In this document: positions 7,476 through 16,504 of the stretch, one piece after another
Numbering within the stretch: position 1 is the stretch's first letter
How the letters are laid out: each line of letters starts with the position of its first letter
DNA from: Sandaracinaceae bacterium
GTDB taxonomy: Bacteria; Myxococcota_A; Polyangia; Polyangiales; Sandaracinaceae
Assembly: GCA_019637095.1 (NCBI GenBank)
Contig: JAHBWG010000004.1
Coordinates: forward strand, 1-64,000
DNA: 64,000 nucleotides
Reading direction: 5' to 3'
Notes under the pieces: model-generated
Seen by the model: the letters and a program-made list of their open reading frames with translations, nothing else
Told to the model about the DNA's origin: nothing
Databases searched by the model: none
Position numbers and translations under genes: made by a program

Positions 7476-8966
7476 TCACAACCGCGTGATGCGAACCGCG
7501 CCGAGGTAGGCGAAGCGCGAGCTGCCGTCCGGGGCGACGGTGACGCGCACGAGCAGCTCGTCGCGCGCGTCGGGCGCGACGTCCTCGAACGCGGCGACGC
7601 GCTCGCGGTTGTCGGCGACGTCGAGGTCGCGGTGCTCGGCCCCGAGCGTGAAGCGAGTGACGCGGCCTCGGCCGCCGTCGTTCCCGTCGCGCGAGGCGAA
7701 CAGCTCCACCCGGTAGCGGCCGGGCGGCAGCCCCCGCACGACGAGGCGCGCCTCGCGGCGCAGCGCCGCGGCGTGGCCATCGAAGCTCCCGATCCAGAGC
7801 GTGTCGCGGCTGACCGCGCCGGGCAGCCCGAGCGCGTTGTCGGCGCGGCCGCCCTCCTGCGTGCCATCGAACGCCCACGCGGTCGCGCGCGCGCTGCTCG
7901 GCGCGCCACCGACCGTGGCGAGCGGCCCGATCGTGCCGCGCGTCGCCGTGAGCGCGGGCCAGCCGTCGACGAAGTCCGGCCCGAGGTCCACGCGCAGCTC
8001 GTCGCCGGCCTCGAGCGCCGTCGCCATCCCGAACGCCGGCCCGCGACCGCGCGCGCCCGTCACGCGGTCCGCGCTCGCCTGCAGCATCGCCGCGGTCGCC
8101 GCGTCGAGCCCGCGCAGCGGCACCAGCCCCTCGGTGAGGCTCTGGTAGATCGTGCCGTAGAGCACCAGCGCGTTGAGGTATTGCCCGGGCGCCGCCGCGT
8201 GCCAGCTGTCCTCCGCGTGCAGGCGCGGCGGCTCGCCGCCCGCGAGCTGGAGCTCCCACGCGTCGCCGCAGGGCGCGACGCGCACGTCGCTCGTGACCGC
8301 GGCGGCGGAGAACGCGGGGATGTAGCGCTCGGCCGCGTCGTAGTAGTGGAACCGCAGCTCGGCTTGCATCATCGCGGGGTCCGAGAAGCTGCCCGGGTAG
8401 TACGCGTGGTCGAAGCGGCGCGCCCACGTCTCGAACAACACGACGCGCGCCCGCGCGTTGACGGACTTGGCGAGGTCGTAGAACCACGTCGCGTCGGCTT
8501 TGAAGCGATCGGGGTCGCCGAGCTGATCGGTCGGTCGGGTGCTCTGCTCCTGCAAGACGACGACGTCCCAGCCCTCGCGGATCCGATCGGGGGCGTTGGC
8601 CGGATCGGTGTCGGCGCGATGGAACGCGAGCGTCTGGCCGGGGACGGCGCGGTAGTCGACCTCGGGCTCCGGCCAGCCCGCGTACGCCGCGAGGTCCTCG
8701 ACGATCGTCGGGATGGGACCGCCGAAGGTGAAGCTGTTGCCGACGAAGAAGATCGAGGCCGGCGGCTCGAACGGAGGGCCCGCGTCGGGCGCGGACGCGT
8801 CGGGCGGCGACGCGTCGGGATGCGCGGACGCATCGAGCGGCGACGCGTCGAGCGCGGCGCTCGCGTCCGCGACGAGCGCGGCGTCGTCCGGCGCGCCGCC
8901 GTCGCTCGCGGGCGCGATGGGCGCGTCGCACGCCGACAGGACGAGGAGCGCGAGGGCGAGGCGCAC
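7476..8966 (-). CDS. SGNH/DUF4886-like lipoprotein hydrolase
   Basis: 496 aa from GTG 8966, selected because it gives the lipoprotein signal RLALALLVLSAC. A D-A-S linker follows (about residues 25-60). The next domain opens with SIFFVGNSFTFGGP, carrying the block-I Ser of SGNH hydrolases, and has a late EDSWHAAAPGQYLNA element supplying the Asp-x-x-His pair. This arrangement resembles DUF4886/SGNH proteins. The C-terminal ~150 residues (LWIGSFDGHAAALRREARL, GRYRVELFASRD, YLGAVRITRL) look like a carbohydrate-binding beta-sandwich. A role in deacylating a surface glycan is plausible but inferred. Confidence 0.8.
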   Translation of the reverse strand: MRLALALLVLSACDAPIAPASDGGAPDDAALVADASAALDASPLDASAHPDASPPDASAPDAGPPFEPPASIFFVGNSFTFGGPIPTIVEDLAAYAGWPEPEVDYRAVPGQTLAFHRADTDPANAPDRIREGWDVVVLQEQSTRPTDQLGDPDRFKADATWFYDLAKSVNARARVVLFETWARRFDHAYYPGSFSDPAMMQAELRFHYYDAAERYIPAFSAAAVTSDVRVAPCGDAWELQLAGGEPPRLHAEDSWHAAAPGQYLNALVLYGTIYQSLTEGLVPLRGLDAATAAMLQASADRVTGARGRGPAFGMATALEAGDELRVDLGPDFVDGWPALTATRGTIGPLATVGGAPSSARATAWAFDGTQEGGRADNALGLPGAVSRDTLWIGSFDGHAAALRREARLVVRGLPPGRYRVELFASRDGNDGGRGRVTRFTLGAEHRDLDVADNRERVAAFEDVAPDARDELLVRVTVAPDGSSRFAYLGAVRITRL

Positions 8967-8998
8967 CGCGCCACGGTAGAGCGCCTGCGCGGCGAGGG

Positions 8999-9030
8999 CC
9001 AGCCGTGACGACAACCAGCCGTGACGACAA
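8999..9030. repeat. 16-bp perfect tandem duplication between divergent genes
   Basis: CCAGCCGTGACGACAA occurs twice back to back, at 8999-9014 and 9015-9030, in the ~100-bp gap between the SGNH lipoprotein and the DUF2723 gene. It may be a paired protein-binding site or a simple duplication. Confidence 0.85.
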
Positions 9031-9069
9031 TGCGTCGCGTGCGTGGGGGCCCGCGTATCATCGCGCCCC

Positions 9070-11016
9070 GTGAGCCTTCTCCCCCGCGGCGGAGCGCGCG
9101 ATCCGAACGTGCGCGTGATCGCGCTCGCGCTCGCGTCGGGCGTGCCGTTCGCGGCGTTCCTCGCGACGGCCTCCGCGCACGACTTCTGGCTCGACGCGGG
9201 CGAGCTCACCGCGCAGGGGATCCACCTCGACATCGCGCACCCGCCGGGGCACCCGCTCGCGGGGCTCGTCGCGAAGCTGTTCTCGTTCCTGCCGGTCGGG
9301 CCGCTCCCGCTGCGCGTCGCGGTGGGACAGGCCGCGTGCGCCGCCGCCGCGGCGGGGTTCTTGTTCGCGGCGCTCGACACGACGGTGCGCGCGCTCGGCG
9401 TGCGCCACGACCGGGTCGCCGTGCCGCTCGCGCTCGGCGGCACCTGGTGGGTCGCGTGCTCGTCCGCGTGGTGGCTCCAGGCCGTGCGCCCCGAGGTGTA
9501 CGCGCTCCAGGCGCTGCTCGTGATGATCGCCGTCGAGCGGCTCGTCGCGCTCGAGGCCGCGTGGCCGACCGTCGACGTGCGGCCGCTCTACGTGGCGTGC
9601 CTCGCGCTCGGCCTCGGGCTCGCCAACCACCACCTCGTCGGGTTCCTGGCGCTGCCCGCGTTCGCGCCGACGCTCGCGCGCGTCTACCGCGCCAAGGGCG
9701 CGCGGCCGCTCTGGCTCGGCGCGCTCGCGCTCGCGACCGGCCTCGCGAGCTACGTGTACCTGCCCGTGCGCGCCGCGACCGATCCGCCCGCGAACCTCGG
9801 CGATCCGACCGAGCCGGGGCGCCTCTTCTGGGTGGTCAGCGCGGAGGTCTACGCGCGCGGCGCGGGCACGAGCCCGGTGCAGCCGGTGGGCGAGCGCTTC
9901 GCGGATCTGCTCGCGATCCTCGGCCACGAGCTCGGCGGCCCCTTCGGCGCGGACTCCGACGCGGTCGCCGTCGCGGTGCGCTCGCTCGCGGTGCTCGGGC
10001 TCTTGGTCGTCGCGCTCTACGCGCTCGCGCGCACCCCCGGCGCGCGGCGGCTCGACGCGATCTGGGGGCTGCTCTTCGCGGTGAACGTCTGCGCGGTCGC
10101 GTGGCTGGTGAGCGTGCGCTCGAACCCCGACGTGCTCGGCTACCTCATGCCCGGCCTCGCCGCGGGCGCGGCGCTGCTGATCGGGCTCTTCGCGCTCGTG
10201 CTCGCGCGCATCGGGCACCGGGACGACGGCCGGCCGCGGCTCGTCGCGACCGCGGTCGCGGTCGCGGTCGGCGCGCTCGGGCTCGCGCAGACGTACGCGA
10301 CCGCGTCGAGCGCATCGCTCGCCGGCTTCCGCGCGACGGATGCGTTCGACGAGGAGCGGGTGCGCCGCCTGCCGCCCGACGCCGTCGTCGTGGCCCACGA
10401 CCCGCAAACCGTCTTCCGCCACTGGTCGGTCGCCGCGAGCGAGCGCGGCCGACCGGACGTGACGATCGTGCCGATGCCCTTCCTCGGCTATCCCGGCGTG
10501 ATCGACGCGCTCGTCGCGCGCGACCCGGACGTGACCGAGCTGCTGCGCGGCTACCTGCTCGAGGGCGAGCTGCGGCAGCCCGACCTGCAGAGCCTCGCGA
10601 TGCGCCGGCCGCTGCTGATCGAGATGGACGTGCGCGTGCCGCCCGAGCTCTACGAGACGATGGTCCCCTCCGGGCTCTACTACGAGGTGCTCGACGCGGG
10701 CGCGACGGACACCGACGTCGAGCAGGCGATCGGGCCGCACGAGGCGGTGCTCGACCGGCTCTACGCGCACCTCGGAGACGAGGCGCGCGGGCACCTCGAG
10801 ACGAGGAACCAGCTCCTGTGGCTCCACTACGTGGACGCGCTCTACTACGCCGGCGTCGGCGCGCGCGAGGCGGCGCGCGGCGCGGTCCGGCGCGGGCTCG
10901 CGATCCAGCCCGAGGCGCAGGAGCTGCGGGGGCTCGAGCGCGCGCTCGAGGGCGCGGCGAGCGGGCGCCTCGACGTGCGCCCGTTCATCGCCGGGCCGCG
11001 CGCTCAGACCCAGTAG
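9070..11016 (+). CDS. DUF2723 polytopic membrane protein (glycosyltransferase-like)
   Basis: About 648 aa from GTG 9070; another in-frame start lies at 9043. The diagnostic DUF2723 segment DAGELTAQGIHLDIAHPPGH is near the N-terminus. It resembles the Asp-containing first loop of protein O-mannosyltransferase-like GT-C enzymes. About ten hydrophobic helices follow, up to about residue 430. The C-terminal ~200 residues are soluble and end in a TPR-like helical stretch. Likely an inner-membrane sugar transferase using a lipid-linked donor; substrate unknown. Its 3' end overlaps the convergent toxin-like gene by 13 nt. Confidence 0.82.
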   Translation: MSLLPRGGARDPNVRVIALALASGVPFAAFLATASAHDFWLDAGELTAQGIHLDIAHPPGHPLAGLVAKLFSFLPVGPLPLRVAVGQAACAAAAAGFLFAALDTTVRALGVRHDRVAVPLALGGTWWVACSSAWWLQAVRPEVYALQALLVMIAVERLVALEAAWPTVDVRPLYVACLALGLGLANHHLVGFLALPAFAPTLARVYRAKGARPLWLGALALATGLASYVYLPVRAATDPPANLGDPTEPGRLFWVVSAEVYARGAGTSPVQPVGERFADLLAILGHELGGPFGADSDAVAVAVRSLAVLGLLVVALYALARTPGARRLDAIWGLLFAVNVCAVAWLVSVRSNPDVLGYLMPGLAAGAALLIGLFALVLARIGHRDDGRPRLVATAVAVAVGALGLAQTYATASSASLAGFRATDAFDEERVRRLPPDAVVVAHDPQTVFRHWSVAASERGRPDVTIVPMPFLGYPGVIDALVARDPDVTELLRGYLLEGELRQPDLQSLAMRRPLLIEMDVRVPPELYETMVPSGLYYEVLDAGATDTDVEQAIGPHEAVLDRLYAHLGDEARGHLETRNQLLWLHYVDALYYAGVGAREAARGAVRRGLAIQPEAQELRGLERALEGAASGRLDVRPFIAGPRAQTQ

Positions 11017-11342
11017 GCGCCCACGTAGGGCTCCGGGTGCTCGGCGGCCCACGCGTCGAGCGCGCGCGCGAGGTGGTCGGCGAGCCGGCCGCGCCGCGGG
11101 AACGAGGCCTCGCGCACGAACACGACCGGCGCCGAGGGTTGCGCCGCGGCGAGGCGGCGCTCCAACAGCAGCGAGAAGTCGCCGAAGTTCTCGGTGACGA
11201 CGACGCGGCGCTGCGCCACGGCGTGCTCGTACACCACCTCGTCGTCGGCGCCCGCGAGGCCCGCGTCCTCGACGCACAGGGCGTCGTGTCCGAGCTCGAC
11301 GAGCTTCTCCGACGTCGCCGGCGGCCACATCTCGTCGAGCAG
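11004..11342 (-). CDS. DUF5615 PIN-like toxin homologue (start uncertain)
   Basis: The frame encodes LLDEMWPPATSEKLVELGHD..., then AGLAGADDEVVYEHAVAQ and VVVTENFGDF, which match the DUF5615 PIN-like family of toxin components. Family members normally begin with a few residues followed by FLLDE, whose Asp belongs to the acidic active site. The first ATG (11330) lies after this Asp. I therefore propose CTG 11342 as start, because AGGAG (11353-11349 on the minus strand) lies six nt upstream. The preceding residues ERF are also family-like but have no start codon. It is downstream of, and overlaps, the antitoxin-like frame. Confidence 0.65.
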   Translation of the reverse strand: MLDEMWPPATSEKLVELGHDALCVEDAGLAGADDEVVYEHAVAQRRVVVTENFGDFSLLLERRLAAAQPSAPVVFVREASFPRRGRLADHLARALDAWAAEHPEPYVGAYWV

Positions 11343-11343
11343 G

Positions 11344-11769
11344 AATCTCTCCTGCGAGGAGGTCCTCGCGCCGACGGATCTCCGCCTCGAGGCGCTGCGC
11401 CGCGCGCTCGTTGGCCTCGATCCGCGCGTCGATCTCCGCGGGGAACGCGGCGTAGAAGTCGACCGCCGTCCGAAGGCGCGCGAGCGGTTGTCCGACCTCT
11501 TCCGCGAGACGCCGGAGCCGCCGCTCGCCGCGGCCGGGCGTCGAGCGCAGCGCCGCGACGACCTCCCAGACGTCCGGTCCTCCGATCAGCGCGGCGCGCC
11601 GGCCCGCAGGGCCGTCGCGGTAGACCACGCCGGGGAAGCGCCGAGTCTCGAGCCCCTCGTCGAGCAGCGCCGTGACGAACGACGTGATGGAGACCTGTCG
11701 CTCCGCGGCCTCCTCGTCGAGGCGGGCCAACAACTCCTCCGGGAGGCGGTACGAGGCGGGACGAGGCAT
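11344..11769 (-). CDS. Ribbon-helix-helix (CopG-like) antitoxin, no proper stop
   Basis: From ATG 11769 the protein begins MPRPASYRLPEELLARLDEE, an RHH-type DNA-binding start. It continues with FPGVVYRDGPAGRRAALIGG and PDVWEVVAALRS, then FYAAFPAEIDARIEANE. That is the usual composition of antitoxins paired with DUF5615 toxins. Recognisable similarity ends about residue 140, just where the toxin begins, but there is no in-frame stop there. The frame stays open far into unrelated antisense sequence. I have set the end at the loss of similarity. A lost stop, a frameshift or a fusion through frameshifting are possible. Confidence 0.6.
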
Positions 11770-11880
11770 CTCGAGATTCGTCTAGCGATCGTGTACGCCG
11801 TAGCGCAACCAGCGCTGGCGAAACGCCATCCGCGGGCGCGGGGCCGGGGCGCCGGCGAGCTGCGTGCGCGATGCGCGCGG

Positions 11881-13647
11881 CTACTCGAGCCAGCGCGCGA
11901 GCGCGACCACGGGGGTGAGCAGCGTCCGCGCGGCGGCGCGGAGCGCCGGCTCTTCGCGGATGGCGTCGGCGAGGTGCGGGCCGACCGCCTCGTAGAGCGC
12001 CACGAGGGCGCGGCCCGGCGCGTGGCTCGCGAGGTGCCGGTCGCGCAGGCGGCGCAGCGCCCCGATCTCGGCGGCGAGCGGGGTGCCGTACGCGGCGGTC
12101 GCGACGAAGCACGGCGAGACCGTCGTGAAGTGGATCGCCGGCGTCGTGTGCTCGACGACCGCGATCGGGCCGGCCGCGTTGCACCGGTCGAGCGCGCGCA
12201 CGGCGACGTAGTAGTGCGTCTGCTGCGTGAGCCCGCCGAGGTCGACGTCGATGCGCTCGCCCGGCCGCGGGTTGACCGGGACCACCAGCGCCTCGTGCTC
12301 GAGCGTCGCGGCCCGCGCCGGCAGCGCGCGCATGAACGACTCGAGGTCGACGATCGGCTCCTGGCCGACCCGCACCTCGTAGCGCGTGACCGCGACGTCG
12401 TCGGACGCCGCGAGGAACGAGAGGTGCGCGAAGCGGTGCGCGTGGCGCTGCTCGGCGTGCTCGCTCATCGTGAGCCCCTCGACCGCGCTCGGCGGCGCGT
12501 TGGCCTCGCAGACCTCCGGCCCGATCACGCCGACGCGCACGCGCTGCCCGTCGACGAGGAAGAGGCGGTCGGCGCCGCTGCCCGGCGCGCGGGTCGGGTC
12601 GTTCGAGATGTTGCCGTCCATCGCGACGACGTCGCCGTGGTCACCGTCGAGCGCGCCGTAGCCGGCGGGCTCGCGCGCGCCCGTGTCGAGGGCGCCGCCG
12701 CCGATCGTGAGCGGCACGCGGAACACCACCGACGGCTGCCCGCGGTAGGGGTAGCCGTAGGTCATCGCCCAGAAGTCCCACTCCCCCGACGGGTTGCGCG
12801 GCGTGGGCAGCGTCGCGGCGTTGAACACCTCGTTGTAGTCGCCCTCGGTGTTCACCTCGACCCAGATGACGTAGTCGCCGTCCGCCCAGTCCTCGGGGAC
12901 GGTGAAGGGCAACGTCACGCGCACACCCTCGGGCGGCGTCGCCATCGTCACGGCGTCGATCTCCGGCATCGCCGCGCGCGCGTCGCGCGCGAACAGCTCG
13001 ACGTCGGCGTGATCGTAACAGCCGCCGCTCGTGCAGCGCGTCACGTCGCGGCGCGGGGGGTAGATCGAGGTGGTGTCGAGCGGGCGCATCATCGCGGCGC
13101 CCGGTCCCGTCTCGTAGGGCTCCGCGTACCCGCGCGCCAGGTCGGCCTCGCGCAGGTAGCGGCCCTTGTCGCTGTTGAACACGCTCGGGCAGGTCACCGC
13201 GTCGAGGTTGTCGCGCCCCGACACCGACTGCGTGAACGAGAGGCAGTAGTAGTCGTCGCGCGAGAAGTCGTTCGAGCTGCGCGAGGCCCAGCCCTCGCTC
13301 GTGCGGTCCTGGAAGATCACGCGCGAGAACGGCGTCGCGCCGGGCGCGGCGGCGCGGCGGTGGCCCCAGACCGGCAAGACGCCTTCGCGCCGCCCGTACG
13401 GCCAGTTGTAGCCGCTGTTCATCTGCGAGGCGCCCGGCCGGTTGCCGACGCCGCGCACCGCGGTCGCCTGCGTCAGCGCGAGCGTGCGCAGGTAGGTCCC
13501 GTCGGCGCGCTCGATCCACACCGCGATCTGCGCGCGGCGCACCGGGGTGAGCTCGACCTCGACGACCCGCGGCGCCGCGTCCTGCGCGGAGGCGGGCTGC
13601 GCCGTGACGAGGAGCCCTGCGACGAGCGCGAGGAGAGCGCGGCTCAT
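11881..13647 (-). CDS. Secreted CFI-box C-terminal protein
   Basis: 588 aa. An N-terminal signal peptide (MSRALLALVAGLLVTAQPAS) is followed by a region of ~370 residues with no recognised family, rich in Trp/Tyr and Cys pairs (RCTSGGCYDHADVELFARD). Residues about 405-510 look like a fibronectin-III-type domain (YEVRVGQEPI ... HYYVAVRALDRCN). The C-terminus carries CFVATAAYGTPLAAEIGALR, the CFI-box signature found at the C-terminus of many secreted deltaproteobacterial and spirochaete proteins, with a trailing hydrophobic-basic helix. Probably exported; surface retention through the CFI-box is inferred. Confidence 0.82.
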   Translation of the reverse strand: MSRALLALVAGLLVTAQPASAQDAAPRVVEVELTPVRRAQIAVWIERADGTYLRTLALTQATAVRGVGNRPGASQMNSGYNWPYGRREGVLPVWGHRRAAAPGATPFSRVIFQDRTSEGWASRSSNDFSRDDYYCLSFTQSVSGRDNLDAVTCPSVFNSDKGRYLREADLARGYAEPYETGPGAAMMRPLDTTSIYPPRRDVTRCTSGGCYDHADVELFARDARAAMPEIDAVTMATPPEGVRVTLPFTVPEDWADGDYVIWVEVNTEGDYNEVFNAATLPTPRNPSGEWDFWAMTYGYPYRGQPSVVFRVPLTIGGGALDTGAREPAGYGALDGDHGDVVAMDGNISNDPTRAPGSGADRLFLVDGQRVRVGVIGPEVCEANAPPSAVEGLTMSEHAEQRHAHRFAHLSFLAASDDVAVTRYEVRVGQEPIVDLESFMRALPARAATLEHEALVVPVNPRPGERIDVDLGGLTQQTHYYVAVRALDRCNAAGPIAVVEHTTPAIHFTTVSPCFVATAAYGTPLAAEIGALRRLRDRHLASHAPGRALVALYEAVGPHLADAIREEPALRAAARTLLTPVVALARWLE

Positions 13648-13694
13648 GGCGCAAACCTACCCGCCGCCCCGCGCGCCGACAAGGCGGCCACCCC

Positions 13695-14708
13695 TCACTC
13701 GGGCACCTCGCCCGTGAGCGCGATCACCTCGTTGGTGTCCCAGCTCGTCGCGTAGAGCCGCAAGCCGGGCCCCGGGTGCATCGCGAGCCCCACGATCCGC
13801 CGCGCGCCGGGCACCTCCACGTTGCGGTGGGTGCGGCGCACGGTGTCGATGATCGTCACGTCGCTCGAGGTGAAGTTGGCCACGCCGACGAAGCGGCCGT
13901 CGGCGGTGCGGCCGATGCTGCGCGGGTTGCGCCCGGTCGCCGCGAGCACGAACGGGCGGCCGCCGCCGTCGAGCCGGTAGAAGCCGATCGTGCCGAGCGA
14001 GCACGTCAGGTAGAAGCCGTGGCCGTCGGGGAACGGGAGGATGTCGCGCGGGTAGCGGCACACGTCCCAGTGCGCGCGCTCCTCGCTCGCGCCCTCGGCG
14101 AAGTGGTGGATGCGATCGCCGTGGAACGCGGCCGCGAGCAGCGAACCGTCGCCCATGACGCCGAGCCCGCGCGGGCGCGCCCCGGTCCGCAGCCGCCGCA
14201 CCTCGCGGCCCTCGGCGAGGTCGACCACGGAGACGGAGCGATCGAAGTAGTTCGCGACGTAGAGCGTGCGCCCGTCGGCCGAGACCGCGACGGTCTTCGG
14301 GTTGGTGCCGACGGCGATCTCCTGGCGCACCTCGAGGCTCTCGAAGTCGATCACCTCGACGCGGTGGCGACGGAAGTTCGAGACGTAGAGCGTCGCGCCG
14401 TCCGGCGAGAACGCGCTCTCGACCGCGTTGCCCTCGAAGGTGACGGCGCCGGTGCGCGCGAGCGTGATCGCGTCGTAGACGAACACCGAGTCGCGATCGG
14501 GCCGGCCGAAGTTGCAGACGACGACGCGCCTGCCGTCGGGGCTGACGTTCACGCTCTTGGGCTGCACGCCGGTGGCCGCGCGCGCCGCGACGGCCATCGT
14601 CGGACCTCCGCGCTCGGTGCGCGAAGGCGGCTGCGCCGACGCCACCGCGGGGAGCGCCGCGAGCGCGAACGTGAGCGGGACCGACACGAGCGCGAGCCAC
14701 CAGCGCAT
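13695..14708 (-). CDS. Exported YVTN/YncE-type beta-propeller protein
   Basis: 337 aa with a signal peptide (MRWWLALVSVPLTFALAALP). It contains repeated blades such as PKSVNVSPDGRRVVVCNFG, ESAFSPDGATLYVSNFRRHR and PKTVAVSADGRTLYVANYFD, the consensus of YVTN-family seven-bladed propellers. Such proteins act as periplasmic or surface scaffolds, and no catalytic residue is evident. It starts 48 bp upstream of the CFI-box gene on the same strand, so the two may be co-transcribed. Confidence 0.88.
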   Translation of the reverse strand: MRWWLALVSVPLTFALAALPAVASAQPPSRTERGGPTMAVAARAATGVQPKSVNVSPDGRRVVVCNFGRPDRDSVFVYDAITLARTGAVTFEGNAVESAFSPDGATLYVSNFRRHRVEVIDFESLEVRQEIAVGTNPKTVAVSADGRTLYVANYFDRSVSVVDLAEGREVRRLRTGARPRGLGVMGDGSLLAAAFHGDRIHHFAEGASEERAHWDVCRYPRDILPFPDGHGFYLTCSLGTIGFYRLDGGGRPFVLAATGRNPRSIGRTADGRFVGVANFTSSDVTIIDTVRRTHRNVEVPGARRIVGLAMHPGPGLRLYATSWDTNEVIALTGEVPE

Positions 14709-14815
14709 GACCGGGACCCCTACCCGCGGGCCGGCGCCGAGGCAAGTTCTCGAGGCCGCGCCGCCGGCGCGCGAATCGGATCCATCCGCGCGTGGGCCGA
14801 GGTAGAACCGGGGGC

Positions 14816-16414
14816 GTGGAGCTGCAGTGGATCGGCGTCGCCTTCGTCTTCGGGCTGATCGCGCGCCGGCTCGGGCAGCCGCCGCTCGTCGGCTACCTGG
14901 TGGCCGGCCTCGCGCTCGAGCTCGTCGGCTTCCGGATGGACGCGTCGCTCGAGGAGCTCACGACGATCGGCGTGCAGCTCCTGCTCTTCACGATCGGGCT
15001 CAAGCTCGACCTCGCGAGCGTCGCGCGGCGGGAGGTGTGGGGGGTCACGCTCGCGCACATGGTCTTGACGACCGCGGCGCTCGGCGGGGTCGCGCTCGCG
15101 CTCGCCGCGCTCGAGGTCCCGCTCTTCGCGGGGCTCGAGGCGCCGCAGGCGGCGCTCGTCGGCTTCGCGCTCAGCTTCTCGAGCACGGTCTTCGCGGTGA
15201 AGCTCCTCGAGGAGCGCGACGACGTGCGCTCCGTCTATGGCCGCGTCGCGATCGGCGTGCTCGTCGTGCAGGACCTCGTGGCCGTGGTGTTCCTCGCGGC
15301 GTCGGACGGCAAGCTCCCGAGCCCGTTCGCGCTCGGGCTCGTCGGGCTCGTGCTCGCGCGGCCCGTGCTGCACCGCTTCCTGCGGTGGTGCGGCCACGGC
15401 GAGCTGCTCGTGCTCGGCGGCTTCGCGCTCGCGCTCGGCGGCGTGAGCCTGTTCGAGCTCGTCGACATGAAGGGCGACCTCGGCGCGCTCGTCGCCGGGG
15501 TCGTCGCGGCAGGCCACCCGAAGTCGACCGAGCTCGCGAAGTCGCTCGGCGGCTTCAAGGACGTGTTCCTCGTCGGCTTCTTCCTCTCGGTCGGGCTCAC
15601 CGGCCTGCCCACCGGGCCGACGCTCGCGCTCGCGAGCGGACTGCTCCTGTTCGCGCTCCTCAAGGGCGCGCTCTTCCTGCGCCTCTTCGCGCGCTTCGAC
15701 CTGCGCGCGCGCAGCTCGTTCTTCGCGGGCGCGGCCCTCGCCAACTACAGCGAGTTCGGCCTCATCGTCGGCGCCCTCGCCGTACAGAAGGGCTGGCTCG
15801 GGAGCGAGTGGCTCGTCGGCTTCGCGCTCGCGCTCGCGTTCAGCTTCATCCTCGGCGCGCCCTTCAACGCGCGCCTCTATCACCTCTACGACCGGCTGCG
15901 CGATCGGCTGCGCGCGCTCGAGCGCCCGCACCGCCTCCCCGACGAGCGCCCCGTGCAGGCGCGCGGCGCCAAGGTCCTCATCTTCGGGATGGGCCGCATC
16001 GGCACCGCCGCCTACGACGTCGTGAAGGAGCGCTACGGAGACACCGTCGTCGGCTTCGACATCGACGCCAAGCACGTCGCGGCGCACCAGGCGCAGGGCC
16101 GCCGGTGCGTGCTCGCGAGCGCCACCGACGCCGACATCTGGGAGCGCCTCGAGGTCGACCGCGACGACATCGAGCTCGTCCTCTTGGCGATGTCGAGCCA
16201 CGTCGAGAACCGCACCGCCGTCGAGCAGCTCCGCAAGGAGCACTTCCCCGGCCTCATCGCGGCGACCGCGCGCTTCCCCGACGAGGTCGACGCGCTGCGC
16301 GCCCGCGGCGCCGACCTCGCCGTGCACGTGATGGCCGAGGCCGGGATGGGCTTCGCGCGCGACGCGCTCGAGCGCCTCGACCGGCGCAGCGCCCCGCCGC
16401 CCGCGCCCGCGTGA
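14816..16414 (+). CDS. CPA2-family cation:proton antiporter with RCK domain
   Basis: 532 aa from GTG 14816 (the protein then begins ELQWIGVAFVFGLIARRLGQ). Residues 1-360 form about twelve hydrophobic segments, including LVGYLVAGLALE, LLLFTIGLKLDL and FALSFSSTVFAVK, characteristic of KefB/RosB-like CPA2 antiporters. Residues about 385-510 form a TrkA-N/RCK nucleotide-binding domain starting with VLIFGMGRIGTAAYD (GxGxxG). Predicted inner-membrane K+/Na+-H+ exchange gated by NAD(H). No KefF-like partner is adjacent. Confidence 0.88.
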   Translation: MELQWIGVAFVFGLIARRLGQPPLVGYLVAGLALELVGFRMDASLEELTTIGVQLLLFTIGLKLDLASVARREVWGVTLAHMVLTTAALGGVALALAALEVPLFAGLEAPQAALVGFALSFSSTVFAVKLLEERDDVRSVYGRVAIGVLVVQDLVAVVFLAASDGKLPSPFALGLVGLVLARPVLHRFLRWCGHGELLVLGGFALALGGVSLFELVDMKGDLGALVAGVVAAGHPKSTELAKSLGGFKDVFLVGFFLSVGLTGLPTGPTLALASGLLLFALLKGALFLRLFARFDLRARSSFFAGAALANYSEFGLIVGALAVQKGWLGSEWLVGFALALAFSFILGAPFNARLYHLYDRLRDRLRALERPHRLPDERPVQARGAKVLIFGMGRIGTAAYDVVKERYGDTVVGFDIDAKHVAAHQAQGRRCVLASATDADIWERLEVDRDDIELVLLAMSSHVENRTAVEQLRKEHFPGLIAATARFPDEVDALRARGADLAVHVMAEAGMGFARDALERLDRRSAPPPAPA

Positions 16415-16504
16415 GCGACGGCGGACACGCGGCTCCGGGGGCGGGCGATCTCACCGAGCGGTCACGCGCCCGCGCGCGCGGCGCGGTATCCTCGCGGGGC
16501 GCGC

